Shown here piece by piece: positions 51,338 to 62,017 of a stretch of DNA of 64,000 nucleotides. The DNA comes from JALCOL01 sp022649665 (GTDB lineage: Bacteria > Bacillota > Bacilli > Lactobacillales > Enterococcaceae): the NCBI GenBank assembly GCA_030372335.1, contig JAUDCW010000007.1. The stretch is one strand, 5' to 3'. The position numbers and the translations under genes were made by a program. The notes below the pieces were generated by a model, which was not told the origin of the DNA, ran no database searches, and saw nothing but the letters and a program-made list of their open reading frames with translations. Within the stretch, counting starts at the first letter, position 1. Each line of letters begins with the position of its first letter.

Positions 51338-51382
51338 AAAAAAGAGCTGGAAAGAAATCAAAGTGATTTCCTTCCAGCTCTT
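51338..51382. terminator. Terminator, mainly for the minus-strand HAD gene
   Basis: AAGAGCTGGAA and GAAATCA pair with TGATTTC and TTCCAGCTCTT. On the minus strand the stem is followed by TTTTTT; on the plus strand the T run is poor. Confidence 0.8.
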
Positions 51383-51394
51383 GATTATTGCGAC

Positions 51395-52222
51395 TTAGAC
51401 TACTTGAGCTTGGACGAGCTCGAAATAATTTTCGAGATAATCTGCCAACCCGTCATCAGCGTTGGAATAATTCGTCAAGTCATCGGCAACAGCTTTCAGC
51501 TGTTCGGTGCCGTTTTTCATGGCAACGCCCCAGCCGGCATAGCTCAAAAGTTCGACATCGTTGTGTTCATCGCCGAACGCCATCACATTTTTTTGGGCGA
51601 CGCCTAAGCGATCCGCAATGTAAGAAACGGCGACCGCTTTATGGACCCCTTTGGCGACGATCTCCAAAATACTGCGCGGGCCGCCCCACGTGCGGACATC
51701 AACGACTTCGCCGAATTGGCGCGCGATTTCATTACGGCAGTGTTCGGCATTTTCGCGGGTCGTTTCGACCATGATCGAGTTCGGGTCATGGGTCAAGTGG
51801 GCCGCCGTCAAAAGATTTTGTTCGCTGGCTGCCGAGGCGAAAAGCCGCGGATCAAAGTGGGCCAGATCATCGATATAAAAATTCTCTTTATTTTCAGCAG
51901 CAACAAACGAAAGTCCAAGCGCTTCTTTTTGTTTCAAAAGATCAAAAGCGATCTCGCGCTGGATGATGGTTTCTTTTTCTCCCAGCCACTTTTTCTCAGG
52001 AAGATGGACTAAAGCGCCGTTGAAATTCGTCATCGGCGTATGCAAATTCAATTGTTGATAAAAGTGTTTACTCATGCGGTAAGGCCGGCCGGTCGCGATC
52101 ACGACATAGTAGCCGCTCTCGATCGCCGCTCTCAATGCATTTTCAGTGCGCGGGGAGATCTGCGAGTTTTGGTCGAGCGTCGTGCCGTCCAAATCGATCG
52201 CAATCATTTTTTTCATAGTCAT
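51395..52222 (-). CDS. Cof-type HAD-IIB phosphatase
   Basis: A 275-residue sugar-phosphate or nucleotide phosphatase of the Cof subfamily. The HAD motifs are MIAIDLDGTTLD (motif I, nucleophile Asp), VIATGRP (motif II), the lysine in AKGVHKAVAVSYIADRLGV, and FGDEHNDVELL (motif IV). The cap between motifs II and III has the alpha/beta IIB form. Many such enzymes act broadly on sugar phosphates, FMN or PLP, so the substrate is open. The ATG at 52222 follows AAGGAGG by seven bases. It is monocistronic and its terminator is at 51338. Confidence 0.9.
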   Translation of the reverse strand: MTMKKMIAIDLDGTTLDQNSQISPRTENALRAAIESGYYVVIATGRPYRMSKHFYQQLNLHTPMTNFNGALVHLPEKKWLGEKETIIQREIAFDLLKQKEALGLSFVAAENKENFYIDDLAHFDPRLFASAASEQNLLTAAHLTHDPNSIMVETTRENAEHCRNEIARQFGEVVDVRTWGGPRSILEIVAKGVHKAVAVSYIADRLGVAQKNVMAFGDEHNDVELLSYAGWGVAMKNGTEQLKAVADDLTNYSNADDGLADYLENYFELVQAQVV

Positions 52223-52356
52223 TCAAAGACCTCCTTGTACAGTTGTACATTACGATCAGTGTAACAAAATTGTCGGTGAAAAGAAAGAAATCGAGGTTTC
52301 TTTCATAAAAATTTAGTGATCTGTTTGAAAAAACATCAGAATGGAGCGTGTCGTTC

Positions 52357-53547
52357 GTGCATCATTATTGGAAGCAAAATTTAGCAATCTCATGGATCGG
52401 CTGTTTTTTCACCGGTGTGAGCTTCAGCCTTGTCATGCCGTTTATTCCGATCTTCGTTGAGGAGCTGGGCTCGCCGAAAGGGCAAGTCGAGCTGTTTTCG
52501 GGGCTCGCGATCTCGATCACGGCACTTGCGGCAGCGGTCGTTAGTCCGCTCTGGGGAAGCTTGGCCGATCGCAAAGGACGAAAATTGATGATGGTCCGCG
52601 CTGCGATCGGGATGACGATCACGATGAGTTCGCTGGCTTTTGTTCCGAATGTCTATTGGATGCTCTTGATGCGTTTTTTGACTGGTCTTTTGTCCGGTTA
52701 TATTCCGAATGCGACCGCGATGATCGCCTCGCAAGTCCCGCGTGAACGGAGCGGCTGGGCCCTTGGGACACTTTCGACTGGCGCCGTCGCCGGCAATTTG
52801 ATCGGGCCGCTCTTAGGCGGTGCGCTGGCCGAGTGGTTCGGAATCCGCAATGTCTTTTTGATCACAGGCGCGATCTTGTTGATCACGACGCTGCTGACGG
52901 TCTTTATGATCAAAGAGAATTTTGAACCGGTCCAAAAAGAAGACCTCATGACCAGTCAAGAGCTTTGGCGCAAGATCCCGAATAAAACAGTCCTTTTGGT
53001 TTTGTTCGTGACGACCCTGATCTTGCAGACTGGGATCACTAGTGTCAGCCCGATCTTAACGCTTTATATCCGCCAGCTGGCCGGGAATATCGATAATGTG
53101 CTGTTCATCAGCGGCTTGATCGTATCCGTCGCGGGAGTTTCAGCGATCGTCTCTTCGCCGTCTTTGGGGCGCTTGGGCGATCGCTACGGCAGTGAATGGG
53201 TCTTGCTCGGCGGCTTGATTTTTTCATTCATCTGCTATGTACCGATGGCGTTCGTCTCTTCGCCGTTTCAATTAGGATTGCTGCGCTTTTTCCTCGGATT
53301 TTCAACCGGGGCGCTGATGCCTTCAATCAACACGCTGATCGGCCGCATCACACCACCCGAAGGAGTCAGCCGGGTATACAGTTATAATCAAACTTTTTTG
53401 AATTTAGGGCAAGTCTTGGGGCCGATGGTCGGCTCAGGAGTGGCCACGCAATGGGGGTATAGTGCGGTCTTTATCGTTACGAGCTTGATGGTCCTATTCA
53501 ATATCGCGTTGTCGTTCGTCAATGTCCGGCACCGTAAAAGAGCATAA
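52357..53547 (+). CDS. MFS drug-efflux type transporter (12 helices)
   Basis: A 396-residue major facilitator protein. It has motif A in GSLADRKGRKLMM, the motif C-like exporter segment GTLSTGAVAGNLIGPLLGGALAEWF (in part), a second motif-A-like repeat GRLGDRYGSEWVL in the second half, and twelve hydrophobic helices. It is similar to the MdtG/YfmO type of multidrug exporters. The GTG at 52357 is ten bases after GGAG; the GTG at 52348 is too close to that site. The substrate is unknown. Confidence 0.88.
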   Translation: MHHYWKQNLAISWIGCFFTGVSFSLVMPFIPIFVEELGSPKGQVELFSGLAISITALAAAVVSPLWGSLADRKGRKLMMVRAAIGMTITMSSLAFVPNVYWMLLMRFLTGLLSGYIPNATAMIASQVPRERSGWALGTLSTGAVAGNLIGPLLGGALAEWFGIRNVFLITGAILLITTLLTVFMIKENFEPVQKEDLMTSQELWRKIPNKTVLLVLFVTTLILQTGITSVSPILTLYIRQLAGNIDNVLFISGLIVSVAGVSAIVSSPSLGRLGDRYGSEWVLLGGLIFSFICYVPMAFVSSPFQLGLLRFFLGFSTGALMPSINTLIGRITPPEGVSRVYSYNQTFLNLGQVLGPMVGSGVATQWGYSAVFIVTSLMVLFNIALSFVNVRHRKRA

Positions 53548-53575
53548 AAAAAGAAGCCCGCGGGCTTCTTTTTTT
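53546..53575. terminator. Bidirectional terminator
   Basis: AAAAAAAGAAGCCC and GGGCTTCTTTTTTT are perfect inverted repeats, serving the MFS gene and the converging yjzD-like gene. Confidence 0.93.
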
Positions 53576-53578
53576 ATG

Positions 53579-53758
53579 CTATGTGGATTTTTTTGCCGGC
53601 TGTGAAAAATTACCGATCAAGCAGATGATCAAAGCTGCAGCCAGCGAGATGATGGTGCTCAACTTGAAATCATACGCCGCGCTGCTCAGCGCGCCGCCGA
53701 TATAGCAGACTACTTGTCCAAGAATGAAGGACCAGAAAAAAGCAACGATATATCTCAA
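53579..53758 (-). CDS. YjzD-like small membrane protein (DUF2929)
   Basis: A 59-residue protein with two membrane helices. The opening RYIVAFFWSFILGQVVCYIG and the second helix STIISLAAALIICLIG match the DUF2929/YjzD pattern. The start is a TTG at 53758, seven bases after AGGAGG (complement 53766-53771). The longer frame to 53809 would run through this ribosome-binding site. The function of the family is unknown. It lies head-to-head with dnaE. Confidence 0.78.
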   Translation of the reverse strand: MRYIVAFFWSFILGQVVCYIGGALSSAAYDFKLSTIISLAAALIICLIGNFSQPAKKST

Positions 53759-53899
53759 AGAAAGCCCTCCTAACGTCGATAGTTTCACCCTTATTTTAGC
53801 ACGATTCATTGGATTGTAAAGAAAATGCCGCCGCTCGAAAAAGATTTAGATTTTGAAGGGGCATCTGGTAAGATAGAGCCAAGGAAAGGAGACGAGCAA

Positions 53900-56800
53900 A
53901 TGTTTCCACAATTGCAAAGTGTCAGTTCGTATTCGCTGCTTCAAAGTACATTAAAAATACCCGAATATCTCGATGCAGCCAGCCAGCGCGGATATACCAG
54001 CGCCGGATTGATGGATCTTAATAATATGAGCGGCGCTGTTGAGTTTTACCGGGCGGCTGGGGCGCGCGGCATCAAGCCGCTGTTCGGGCTCCAAGTCGAT
54101 TATGAAGATGACCAGCAAGCCCCCCGCCGTCTGCTTTTTTTGGCGATGACGACAAAAGGCTTTCATGCGCTGATCAAAATCTCAACACGCAAAATGACAC
54201 AATCCAAGCCGCTGCAGCTGCCGGATTTTGCGCCGCTTGCGGAAGATGTCGCTGTGATCACGCCGGGCAACCGGCTGGACCCGGTCTTAGCACCGCTTTT
54301 TTTGGGAGAACAGGAGACGGCCAGCCGCAATTATGAAGAACTAAAACAGCATTTTTCCGGCAACCTTTTTTTGGGACTGCAAGCCGCTACGCTTTCTGCT
54401 CAGCAGCATGTCAATCTTTTGACGTGGCTGAAATTCGGGGCCGAGCACCAGCAGGAATTTTGTGCGCTTCAGGAGGTACGCTTCCTTGATGAAGAAGATG
54501 CAGCGTCGCTTGCGATGCTGCGGGCGATCGACAAGGGCGAAAATGCGACACTTGAAGAGCTGCCGAAAACCGGCAGCCGCTACTTGCGCAGTGCTGCTGT
54601 CTGTCAAGAACTCTTTTTGACTGCTGAACTGCCGGAGACCGAAATGCGTCAGCTCGCCAAAGCGCTTGAAAATGCGGAACGATTGGCTTCCGCTGCAACA
54701 GTCGAAATGAATTTCTCACGAACCAAGCTGCCGCATTTTCCGGTACCGGAAGGCACAAACGCTGTGGGCTTTTTGCAGCGTCTCGCACAAAAGGGTCTCA
54801 AAGAACGGATCTCCGCCGACCCGCGCTATGAAAAACGGCTCGCCTATGAGCTTTCGGTCATTCATCAAATGGGATTTGACGATTATTTTTTGATCGTTTG
54901 GGACCTTTTGCGCTTTGCACGCGAACAAGGGATCACGCTTGGTGCGGGGCGCGGATCGGCCGCGGGTTCGCTGGTCGCATATGCCCTCTTTATCACCGGA
55001 GTCGATCCAATCAAATATGATTTGCTGTTCGAGCGCTTTCTCAACCCCGAACGCCAAAGCATGCCGGATATCGATATCGATATCCCGGATAATCGCCGCC
55101 AGCAGATGATCCGCTATGTGATCCAGCGCTACGGTGAAGATCACGTCGCGCAGATCGCCACATTTGGGACCTTGGCGGCGAAAATGGTCTTGCGCGATGT
55201 CGGCCGGGTCCTGCGCTTCTCGCAAAGTGAAATGAATCTTTGGAGCAAAGCGATCCCGCGTGAGCTCCACATTTCGCTGGTAAAAGCCTATGAAGAGTCG
55301 CGCCGCCTGCAAGCGCTCGTCAGTGAAAGCGAGCGGAATCGGCGCTTCTTTACGATCGCCCAAAAACTGGAGGGGCTGCCGCGCCATTTGTCGACACATG
55401 CGGCCGGCGTGGTGATCAGCGATCAGCCGCTGGATGAAACAGTGCCGCTGGAAAGAAGCGGCGAGACGCTTTTGACCCAGTTTACGATGGGGGACGTTGA
55501 AGCGGTCGGCCTGCTCAAAATGGACTTTTTAGGGCTGCGCAATCTGACGATCATCGCGGATACATTGGCAGCGATCCGCAAAGATACCGGCCAAACGTTA
55601 AAACTTGAAGCGATCCCGCTGGATGATCCGAAAACACTGCAGCTGTTCCAAAAGGGCGAGACGATCGGGATCTTCCAATTTGAAAAAAGCACGGTCCGCA
55701 ATGTCTTGCGGCGCTTACACCCGGAGTCGATCGAAGACATTGCCGCGGTCAATGCCTTGAACCGCCCGGGTCCGTCGACCAATATCCCGACGTTCATCCG
55801 GCGCAAACACGGTGAGGAACCGATCACTTATCCAGCTCCGGCACTTGAGCCGGTATTGAAGAATACGTACGGCATCATCGTTTATCAAGAACAGATCATG
55901 CAGATCGCTTCGGTCATGGCCGGTTTCAGTTTGGGACAGGCCGATATTTTGCGGCGCGCGATCAGCAAAAAGAAAAAGCGGATCCTCGATGAGCAGCGGC
56001 TGAATTTTATCGAAGGGGCTGAGAAAAAAGGGTATTCGAAAAAAACAGCGGAGGAAGTCTACCGCTATATCGAGCGCTTTGCTGATTACGGTTTCAACCG
56101 CTCGCATGCTTTTGCCTATTCGTTTGTCGGTTTTCAATTAGGATATCTGAAGGCCCATTTTCCCGAACAGTTTTTTGCGGCGCTGATGGACTCCGTCAGT
56201 AACGACCGCGAAAAGATCCGTCTTTATATCAATGATGCCAGACGTTTTGGGATCCGCGTCACACCGCCGGACATCATTCTTTCGCGGCACGGCTTCGTCC
56301 AGCAGAAAGGAAAGATCATTTTTGGCTTTGACGCGATCAAAGGGATGCGGCGCGACTTTATCGATGCGGTCTTAGAAGCGCGCCGCAGCGGACCTTTCCG
56401 CTCGTTTGAAGATTTTATGCACCGTTTGGAAAAGAAGAAGCGGAAAAAAGAAATGATCACACTCTTGATTCAGGCCGGCGCGTTCGATACGCTCACGTCG
56501 AATCGGAATCAGCTGGTGCAGGATATCGATCCGATCTTGGAAGATCTGGATTTCAATCTGGACTTTTCAGAAGAATTGGGCGGTTTGCGGCTGCCTGAAG
56601 TTGACGACTATCCGCTGGATGAGCGGCTGCAAATGGAGGAGAGCTTGCTGGGGGTCTATGTTTCTTCGCATCCGATCGAACGCTTCGATGTCTTGAAGCG
56701 GGCCGGCCGGCTGCCCGAAATCGCGGAACTTTCAGTGAGCCGCCAGCCGGTCAGCGTTTTAGGATATGTCAAAGGGGTCCGAGTATTTCGCACGAAAAAA

Positions 56801-57277
56801 GGCGAATCAATGGCAGCACTCGAGATCAATGATCTCTCGGGCGAGCTGCGCGTGACCCTTTTCCCGCGGCAGTGGCGCAAGTTCTCCGCGATCGTTTCCG
56901 AGGGAGCGGTTTATCTTTTCAGCGGCAAAGTCGAAGTCGACCGCTACAATCAGGGGTTGCAGCTGCTGGCCGAAAATATTCAGCCGGCAGACGATCTTTT
57001 GGCTGAGCTGCCGCAAAATGTCGTCGCGGTCAAAATCAGCAGCCGTGAGGAATATGCGGTAGTAAAAAAACAGCTGGATCAATCGCTTTCAACTCACCCA
57101 GGGCACGAGGGCGTCGAGATTTATCTGCTGGCCGAAAAGAAGAAAATACCTTTTTCAAAGCTGCCGCGCGTCGGCGAGCTGCCGGGGCTGACCAGCGAAA
57201 TAGCGGGCTTGATCGGCGAAAACAACGTGAAAGTGATTTCTTTTCAACGTTTGATCGATCCGCACAAAAGCAAGTAA
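53900..57277 (+). CDS. dnaE: DNA polymerase III alpha subunit (DnaE type)
   Basis: The 1125-residue replicative polymerase of the DnaE class (lagging-strand/primer-extending partner of PolC in Firmicutes). The N-terminal PHP domain begins FPQLQSVSSYSLLQSTLKIPEY (in part). The palm carries GAGRGSAAGSLVAYAL, PDIDIDIPDNRRQQ and FLGLRNL. The fingers and HhH region follow, with RPGPSTNIP, VYQEQIMQIA and FNRSHAFAYS. A C-terminal OB fold runs VSVLGYVKGVRVFRTKKGESMA (in part). Some PHP metal residues differ from the classic set, as is common here (SSYSLLQ rather than SEYSLLD). The ATG at 53900 follows AAAGGAG. pfkA and pyk lie downstream, a typical order in lactobacilli. Confidence 0.96.
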   Translation: MFPQLQSVSSYSLLQSTLKIPEYLDAASQRGYTSAGLMDLNNMSGAVEFYRAAGARGIKPLFGLQVDYEDDQQAPRRLLFLAMTTKGFHALIKISTRKMTQSKPLQLPDFAPLAEDVAVITPGNRLDPVLAPLFLGEQETASRNYEELKQHFSGNLFLGLQAATLSAQQHVNLLTWLKFGAEHQQEFCALQEVRFLDEEDAASLAMLRAIDKGENATLEELPKTGSRYLRSAAVCQELFLTAELPETEMRQLAKALENAERLASAATVEMNFSRTKLPHFPVPEGTNAVGFLQRLAQKGLKERISADPRYEKRLAYELSVIHQMGFDDYFLIVWDLLRFAREQGITLGAGRGSAAGSLVAYALFITGVDPIKYDLLFERFLNPERQSMPDIDIDIPDNRRQQMIRYVIQRYGEDHVAQIATFGTLAAKMVLRDVGRVLRFSQSEMNLWSKAIPRELHISLVKAYEESRRLQALVSESERNRRFFTIAQKLEGLPRHLSTHAAGVVISDQPLDETVPLERSGETLLTQFTMGDVEAVGLLKMDFLGLRNLTIIADTLAAIRKDTGQTLKLEAIPLDDPKTLQLFQKGETIGIFQFEKSTVRNVLRRLHPESIEDIAAVNALNRPGPSTNIPTFIRRKHGEEPITYPAPALEPVLKNTYGIIVYQEQIMQIASVMAGFSLGQADILRRAISKKKKRILDEQRLNFIEGAEKKGYSKKTAEEVYRYIERFADYGFNRSHAFAYSFVGFQLGYLKAHFPEQFFAALMDSVSNDREKIRLYINDARRFGIRVTPPDIILSRHGFVQQKGKIIFGFDAIKGMRRDFIDAVLEARRSGPFRSFEDFMHRLEKKKRKKEMITLLIQAGAFDTLTSNRNQLVQDIDPILEDLDFNLDFSEELGGLRLPEVDDYPLDERLQMEESLLGVYVSSHPIERFDVLKRAGRLPEIAELSVSRQPVSVLGYVKGVRVFRTKKGESMAALEINDLSGELRVTLFPRQWRKFSAIVSEGAVYLFSGKVEVDRYNQGLQLLAENIQPADDLLAELPQNVVAVKISSREEYAVVKKQLDQSLSTHPGHEGVEIYLLAEKKKIPFSKLPRVGELPGLTSEIAGLIGENNVKVISFQRLIDPHKSK

Positions 57278-57348
57278 AGAAACGAACGTTCTTTCAAGAC
57301 TTTTACATGAAAGAATGGTAAAATGATTTGGAAGTGAAAGAACAATAG

Positions 57349-58374
<1,026 letters not shown>

Positions 58375-58437
58375 TTCAGCTGTCTTGAATTGATAGATTA
58401 TCTAGATTATCAAAAACAGATTGGAGCGTTCAAACAG

Positions 58438-60204
58438 ATGAAAAAAACCAAGATCATCAGTACTTTAGGGCCGGCCAGCAATACCGTAGAGATCATCGCC
58501 AACTTGATCGAAGGCGGGGCAAATATTTTCCGATTCAACTTCTCTCATGGATCGCATCCTGAACATTTGGAACGAATGAAAATGGTCCATGAAGCCGAAA
58601 AGATCACGGGCAAAGAAGTCGCGATCCTGCTCGACACGAAGGGTGCTGAGATCCGGACGACTGATCAAGGGACTTCTGATGGCAAATTGACTTTCCAAGT
58701 CGGCGACAAAGTACGGATCTCGATGGATGCCGCCCTGAAAGGGACCAATGAAAAAATCGCGGTAACGTATCCTGGGCTTTATGATGATGTTGAAATCGGC
58801 GGGCACGTCCTGTTCGACGACGGGCTGATCGATATGCTGATCGAAGAAAAAGATCCCAAAAATCGCGAGCTGATCTGTACGGTCGAAAATGCCGGCGTTC
58901 TTGGTTCAAAAAAGGGTGTCAATGCCCCAGGCGTTTCGATCAATCTTCCCGGGATCACTGAAAGAGATGCAGATGATATCCGCTTTGGTTTGAAACACGA
59001 GATCGACTTCATCGCTGCCAGCTTTGTCCGCAAAGCACAAGATGTGCTCGATATTCGCGAGATCTTGGAAGAAACTGATATGACGCACGTTCAAATTCTC
59101 TCGAAGATCGAATCGCAAGAAGGAATCGACAATATCGATGAAGTCATTAAAGTATCCGACGGCATCATGGTCGCCCGCGGAGATATGGGTGTTGAGATCC
59201 CCGCTGAAAACGTGCCGATGGTCCAAAAGATGATCATCAAAAAATGTAATGCGCTGGGGAAACCAGTCGTTACCGCTACGCAAATGCTGGAATCGATGCA
59301 GCACAATCCTCGTCCGACCCGCGCTGAAGCGTCTGATGTCGCTAATGCGGTCTTTGACGGGACGGATGCGACGATGCTCTCCGGGGAAACAGCAAACGGC
59401 GCTTATCCGGTCGAAGCGGTCCAAACGATGGCGCGGATCGATATGAAAGCTGAATCAGCAATGATGCTGACGGGAACCTTCCAAATCAATCAATTTGATA
59501 AAACAAACGTTACCGAAACGATCGGACTTTCCGTCGCGCGGGCAGCGAAAAATCTTGGGGTTACTTGTATCGTGGCTGCCACTGAATCCGGCTATACCGC
59601 CCGAATGATCTCCAAATATCGGCCGGATGCTGACATTTTGGCAGTTACGTTCGATGAACGGACCCGCCGCGGCTTGATGGTCAACTGGGGTGTCTTCCCA
59701 ACCGTTGCCGAACGCCCGAACACGACGGATGAAATGTTCGAATTGGCGACGAAAAAAGCGGTGGATCTTGGGTTTGCCAAAGAGGGCGACTTGATCTTGA
59801 TCACTGCCGGTGTACCAGTCGGGCAAAGCGGTACGACGAACGTTATGAAGATCCAGCTGGTCGGGTCTGAGCTTCTGCGGGCACAAGGGATCGGCGACCA
59901 TTCTTTGGTCGGCAAAGCGATCGTTGCGAAAAATGCCAAAGAAGCGAACGAAAAGATGCAGGACCGCGCGATCTTAGTTGTGAAATCGACAGATAAAGAA
60001 TACATGCCGGCGATCAATAAAGCCTCGGCCCTGATCGTTGAGGAACCAGGCTTGACAGGTCACGCCGCTGTGATCGGTGTTGCCAAAGATATTCCAGTGA
60101 TCGTTGGGGCCGCTGACGCGACGAAGATGATCCATGATGATGAAGTCATCACTGTTGATCCGCGCCGCGGGATGGTGTACCGCGGAGAAGTCACAGCGAT
60201 CTGA
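58438..60204 (+). CDS. pyk: Pyruvate kinase with C-terminal PEP-utiliser-like domain
   Basis: Transfers phosphate from phosphoenolpyruvate to ADP. The 588-residue protein has KTKIISTLGPASNTVEII and FRFNFSHG, the barrel motifs ILLDTKGAEIRT and ILSKIESQEGIDNIDEVI (in part), the signature MVARGDMGVEIPAE, TRAEASDVANAVFDGTDA (in part) and LSGETA. The C-terminal about 110 residues (KAIVAKNAKEANEKM through GLTGHAAVIG) are the extra mobile-domain-like segment found in Bacillus and lactobacilli. The ATG at 58438 follows GGAG; the 16-codon extension from 58390 lacks a ribosome-binding site. Confidence 0.98.
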   Translation: MKKTKIISTLGPASNTVEIIANLIEGGANIFRFNFSHGSHPEHLERMKMVHEAEKITGKEVAILLDTKGAEIRTTDQGTSDGKLTFQVGDKVRISMDAALKGTNEKIAVTYPGLYDDVEIGGHVLFDDGLIDMLIEEKDPKNRELICTVENAGVLGSKKGVNAPGVSINLPGITERDADDIRFGLKHEIDFIAASFVRKAQDVLDIREILEETDMTHVQILSKIESQEGIDNIDEVIKVSDGIMVARGDMGVEIPAENVPMVQKMIIKKCNALGKPVVTATQMLESMQHNPRPTRAEASDVANAVFDGTDATMLSGETANGAYPVEAVQTMARIDMKAESAMMLTGTFQINQFDKTNVTETIGLSVARAAKNLGVTCIVAATESGYTARMISKYRPDADILAVTFDERTRRGLMVNWGVFPTVAERPNTTDEMFELATKKAVDLGFAKEGDLILITAGVPVGQSGTTNVMKIQLVGSELLRAQGIGDHSLVGKAIVAKNAKEANEKMQDRAILVVKSTDKEYMPAINKASALIVEEPGLTGHAAVIGVAKDIPVIVGAADATKMIHDDEVITVDPRRGMVYRGEVTAI

Positions 60205-60289
60205 TCACGATTCTACGAAAGAGGAGGTATCCGGAGGAACGCTTCGCTGCCTTCTTTTTCTATGCTGAAAAGATGTCAAGAAAATTTCA

Positions 60290-60318
60290 TTGACAAGCTT
60301 TTTCGTTACTTGTATAAT
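60290..60318 (+). promoter_or_regulatory. Consensus promoter of yceD-rpmF
   Basis: TTGACA (60290-60295) and TATAAT (60313-60318) with a 17-base spacer, a perfect match to the sigma-A consensus, 28 bases ahead of the yceD start codon. Confidence 0.93.
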
Positions 60319-60345
60319 TGCTAATGTTGTTTAGGAGTGAGAAAA

Positions 60346-60900
60346 ATGAAGTGGACATTGCAGGAGCTGCGGAAGTTTCAAGGCGAAACGATCCCGATCC
60401 ATGAAACACTGATGCTAAAAGAGAAGCTGACCGAACGTGAAACACAGATCATTGATGTGGAACCGGTCGAAGTCACTGGGACGCTCAGCGTAGAAAAAGA
60501 AGATGTGATCGCTCATGTAGATGTAAAGACCGGCTTGCGTCTGCCGTCATCGCGTTCGCTAAAAGAAACGCGCCACGCAGTCGATTTGTCTTTTGATGAG
60601 GTCTTTATGACGCCGGAACAATTAGCGGCACAAGCGGATCTCGATCCGAAAGAGGTCACGATCGTCGAGAACCAAACGATCGATCTTGAGAGTGCCGTCA
60701 TCGACTACATTTTGTTGGATATTCCGACACAAGTCTTTACCCCGGAAGAGCTGGCTGGCGAAGAAATGCCTGCTGGAACAGACTGGGAAGTAATCACTGA
60801 GGAAGAATACAATGAACGCCAAGCAGCAGAAAAAGAACAAAAAGTGGATCCTCGTCTTGCGAAGTTGTCAGAATTTCTAAAGAAAGATGATGACCAGTAA
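60346..60900 (+). CDS. yceD: YceD family protein (DUF177)
   Basis: A 184-residue acidic protein of the DUF177/YceD family, coded next to ribosomal protein L32 in most bacteria; links to 23S rRNA processing have been reported in plants and bacteria. The family pattern is visible in VEVTGTLSVEKEDVIAHVDVKTGLRLPSSRSL (in part), VDLSFDEVFM and LESAVIDYILLDIPTQVFTPEE (in part), with a charged tail DPRLAKLSEFLKKDD. The usual pair of cysteines of some members is absent. The ATG at 60346 follows TAGGAG. rpmF follows 50 bases downstream. Confidence 0.92.
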   Translation: MKWTLQELRKFQGETIPIHETLMLKEKLTERETQIIDVEPVEVTGTLSVEKEDVIAHVDVKTGLRLPSSRSLKETRHAVDLSFDEVFMTPEQLAAQADLDPKEVTIVENQTIDLESAVIDYILLDIPTQVFTPEELAGEEMPAGTDWEVITEEEYNERQAAEKEQKVDPRLAKLSEFLKKDDDQ

Positions 60901-60950
60901 GATTGGAATATAACCGGCTTGCCGGATTACTTTAAGGAGGTGGATCATTC

Positions 60951-61133
60951 ATGGCAGTACCAGCTAGAAAAACATCCAAAGCGAAAAAAGCGAAACGTCG
61001 GACACATTATAAATTGACGATCAGCGGGTTGAATGCTTGCCCTAATTGCGGCGAAACGCGCAAAAGTCATCATGTTTGTCCAGCATGCGGATATTATGAT
61101 GGAAAAGATGTAATGACGAAAGAAGAAGCTTAA
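60951..61133 (+). CDS. rpmF: 50S ribosomal protein L32, zinc-binding form
   Basis: The 60-residue L32 protein of the large subunit: AVPARKTSKAKKAKRRTHYK at the start, then two CxxC pairs, CPNCGETRKSHHVC and CPACGYYDGKDV, that bind zinc. Keeping all four cysteines marks it as the zinc-replete (C+) form. The ribosome-binding site AAGGAGGTGG is strong. It is cotranscribed with yceD and ended by the terminator at 61157. Confidence 0.98.
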   Translation: MAVPARKTSKAKKAKRRTHYKLTISGLNACPNCGETRKSHHVCPACGYYDGKDVMTKEEA

Positions 61134-61156
61134 AAAGTATTGAACAGAATACTTTC

Positions 61157-61193
61157 AAACACCTCAGGCTAACCATGGAGCCTGGGGTGTTTT
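61157..61193 (+). terminator. Terminator after rpmF
   Basis: AAACACCTCAGGCT pairs with AGCCTGGGGTGTTT, with two wobble or mismatch positions and an eight-base loop, ending in a short T run. Confidence 0.82.
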
Positions 61194-61330
61194 GCTGTCT
61201 GGATTCTTAAAGAAATTAGAGAAAATCGCGAAATAATCCTGAGAATATAGCGTTTTTTCTCATTAATAGGTATAATAGATTAGAATTTCATACATAATCA
61301 GAATCTATGTAGAAGGGAAATAATAAAAAT

Positions 61331-62017
61331 ATGAGTAAGATCTTGATCATTGAAGACGAAAAGAACTTGGCCCGCTTTGTTGAGCTGGAATTGAAGCATG
61401 AAGGATATGAAACAGAGGTCCATTATAACGGCCGGACTGGACTGGAAGCTGCTTTGTCTAAAGATTGGGATGCGATCCTTCTAGACTTGATGCTGCCGGA
61501 ATTAAACGGTTTGGAAGTGGCCCGGCGCGTCCGCCAAGCGAAGAATACGCCGATCATCATGATGACCGCACGCGACTCGGTGATCGACCGGGTTTCAGGG
61601 CTTGACCACGGGGCCGATGATTATATCGTCAAACCATTTGCGATCGAAGAACTTTTAGCTCGTTTGCGTGCGCTTTTGCGCCGGATCGATATCGAAGGCG
61701 ACAAAAATATCGCCAAACAAACGACGATCACGTACCGCGATCTGACGATCGAAAAAGAAAATCGCGTCGTCCGCCGCGCCAGCGAAGTGATCGAGCTCAC
61801 CAAACGCGAATATGAACTGCTCTTGACGCTCATGGAAAATGTCAACGTTGTGTTGGCTCGTGATGTGCTGCTGAACAAAGTGTGGGGATATGAAACCGAA
61901 GTCGAAACGAATGTCGTTGATGTATATATCCGCTACCTGCGCAATAAAATCGATGTGCCAGGAGAGGAGTCATATATTCAAACCGTCCGCGGAACAGGAT
62001 ATGTGATGCGTTCTTGA
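61331..62017 (+). CDS. OmpR-family response regulator (CovR/ArlR-like)
   Basis: A 228-residue response regulator. The receiver domain (1-120) has the acidic pair in LIIEDEKNL, the phospho-acceptor in AILLDLMLP (Asp51 region), the conserved Thr in IMMTARD and Lys in DYIVKPFA. The C-terminal winged helix shows [16 protein letters not shown] and [14 protein letters not shown]. This matches the CovR/CsrR and ArlR group, which controls surface proteins and stress responses in Gram-positive cocci and lactobacilli. The ATG at 61331 follows AGAAGGGA. Its stop overlaps the kinase start by four bases. Confidence 0.92.
   Translation: MSKILIIEDEKNLARFVELELKHEGYETEVHYNGRTGLEAALSKDWDAILLDLMLPELNGLEVARRVRQAKNTPIIMMTARDSVIDRVSGLDHGADDYIVKPFAIEELLARLRALLRRIDIEGDKNIAKQTTITYRDLTIEKENRVVRRASEVIELTKREYELLLTLMENVNVVLARDVLLNKVWGYETEVETNVVDVYIRYLRNKIDVPGEESYIQTVRGTGYVMRS

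Noticed and set aside
57281..57295. GAACGTTC palindrome downstream of dnaE as a LexA box
   Set aside because: It is too short and lacks the spacing of CGAACRNRYGTTYG; probably chance or a different site.
60221..60262. Hairpin after pyk as a terminator
   Set aside because: Only a weak, mismatched pairing of AGGAGG with CCTTCT ahead of the T run can be drawn; not strong enough to list.
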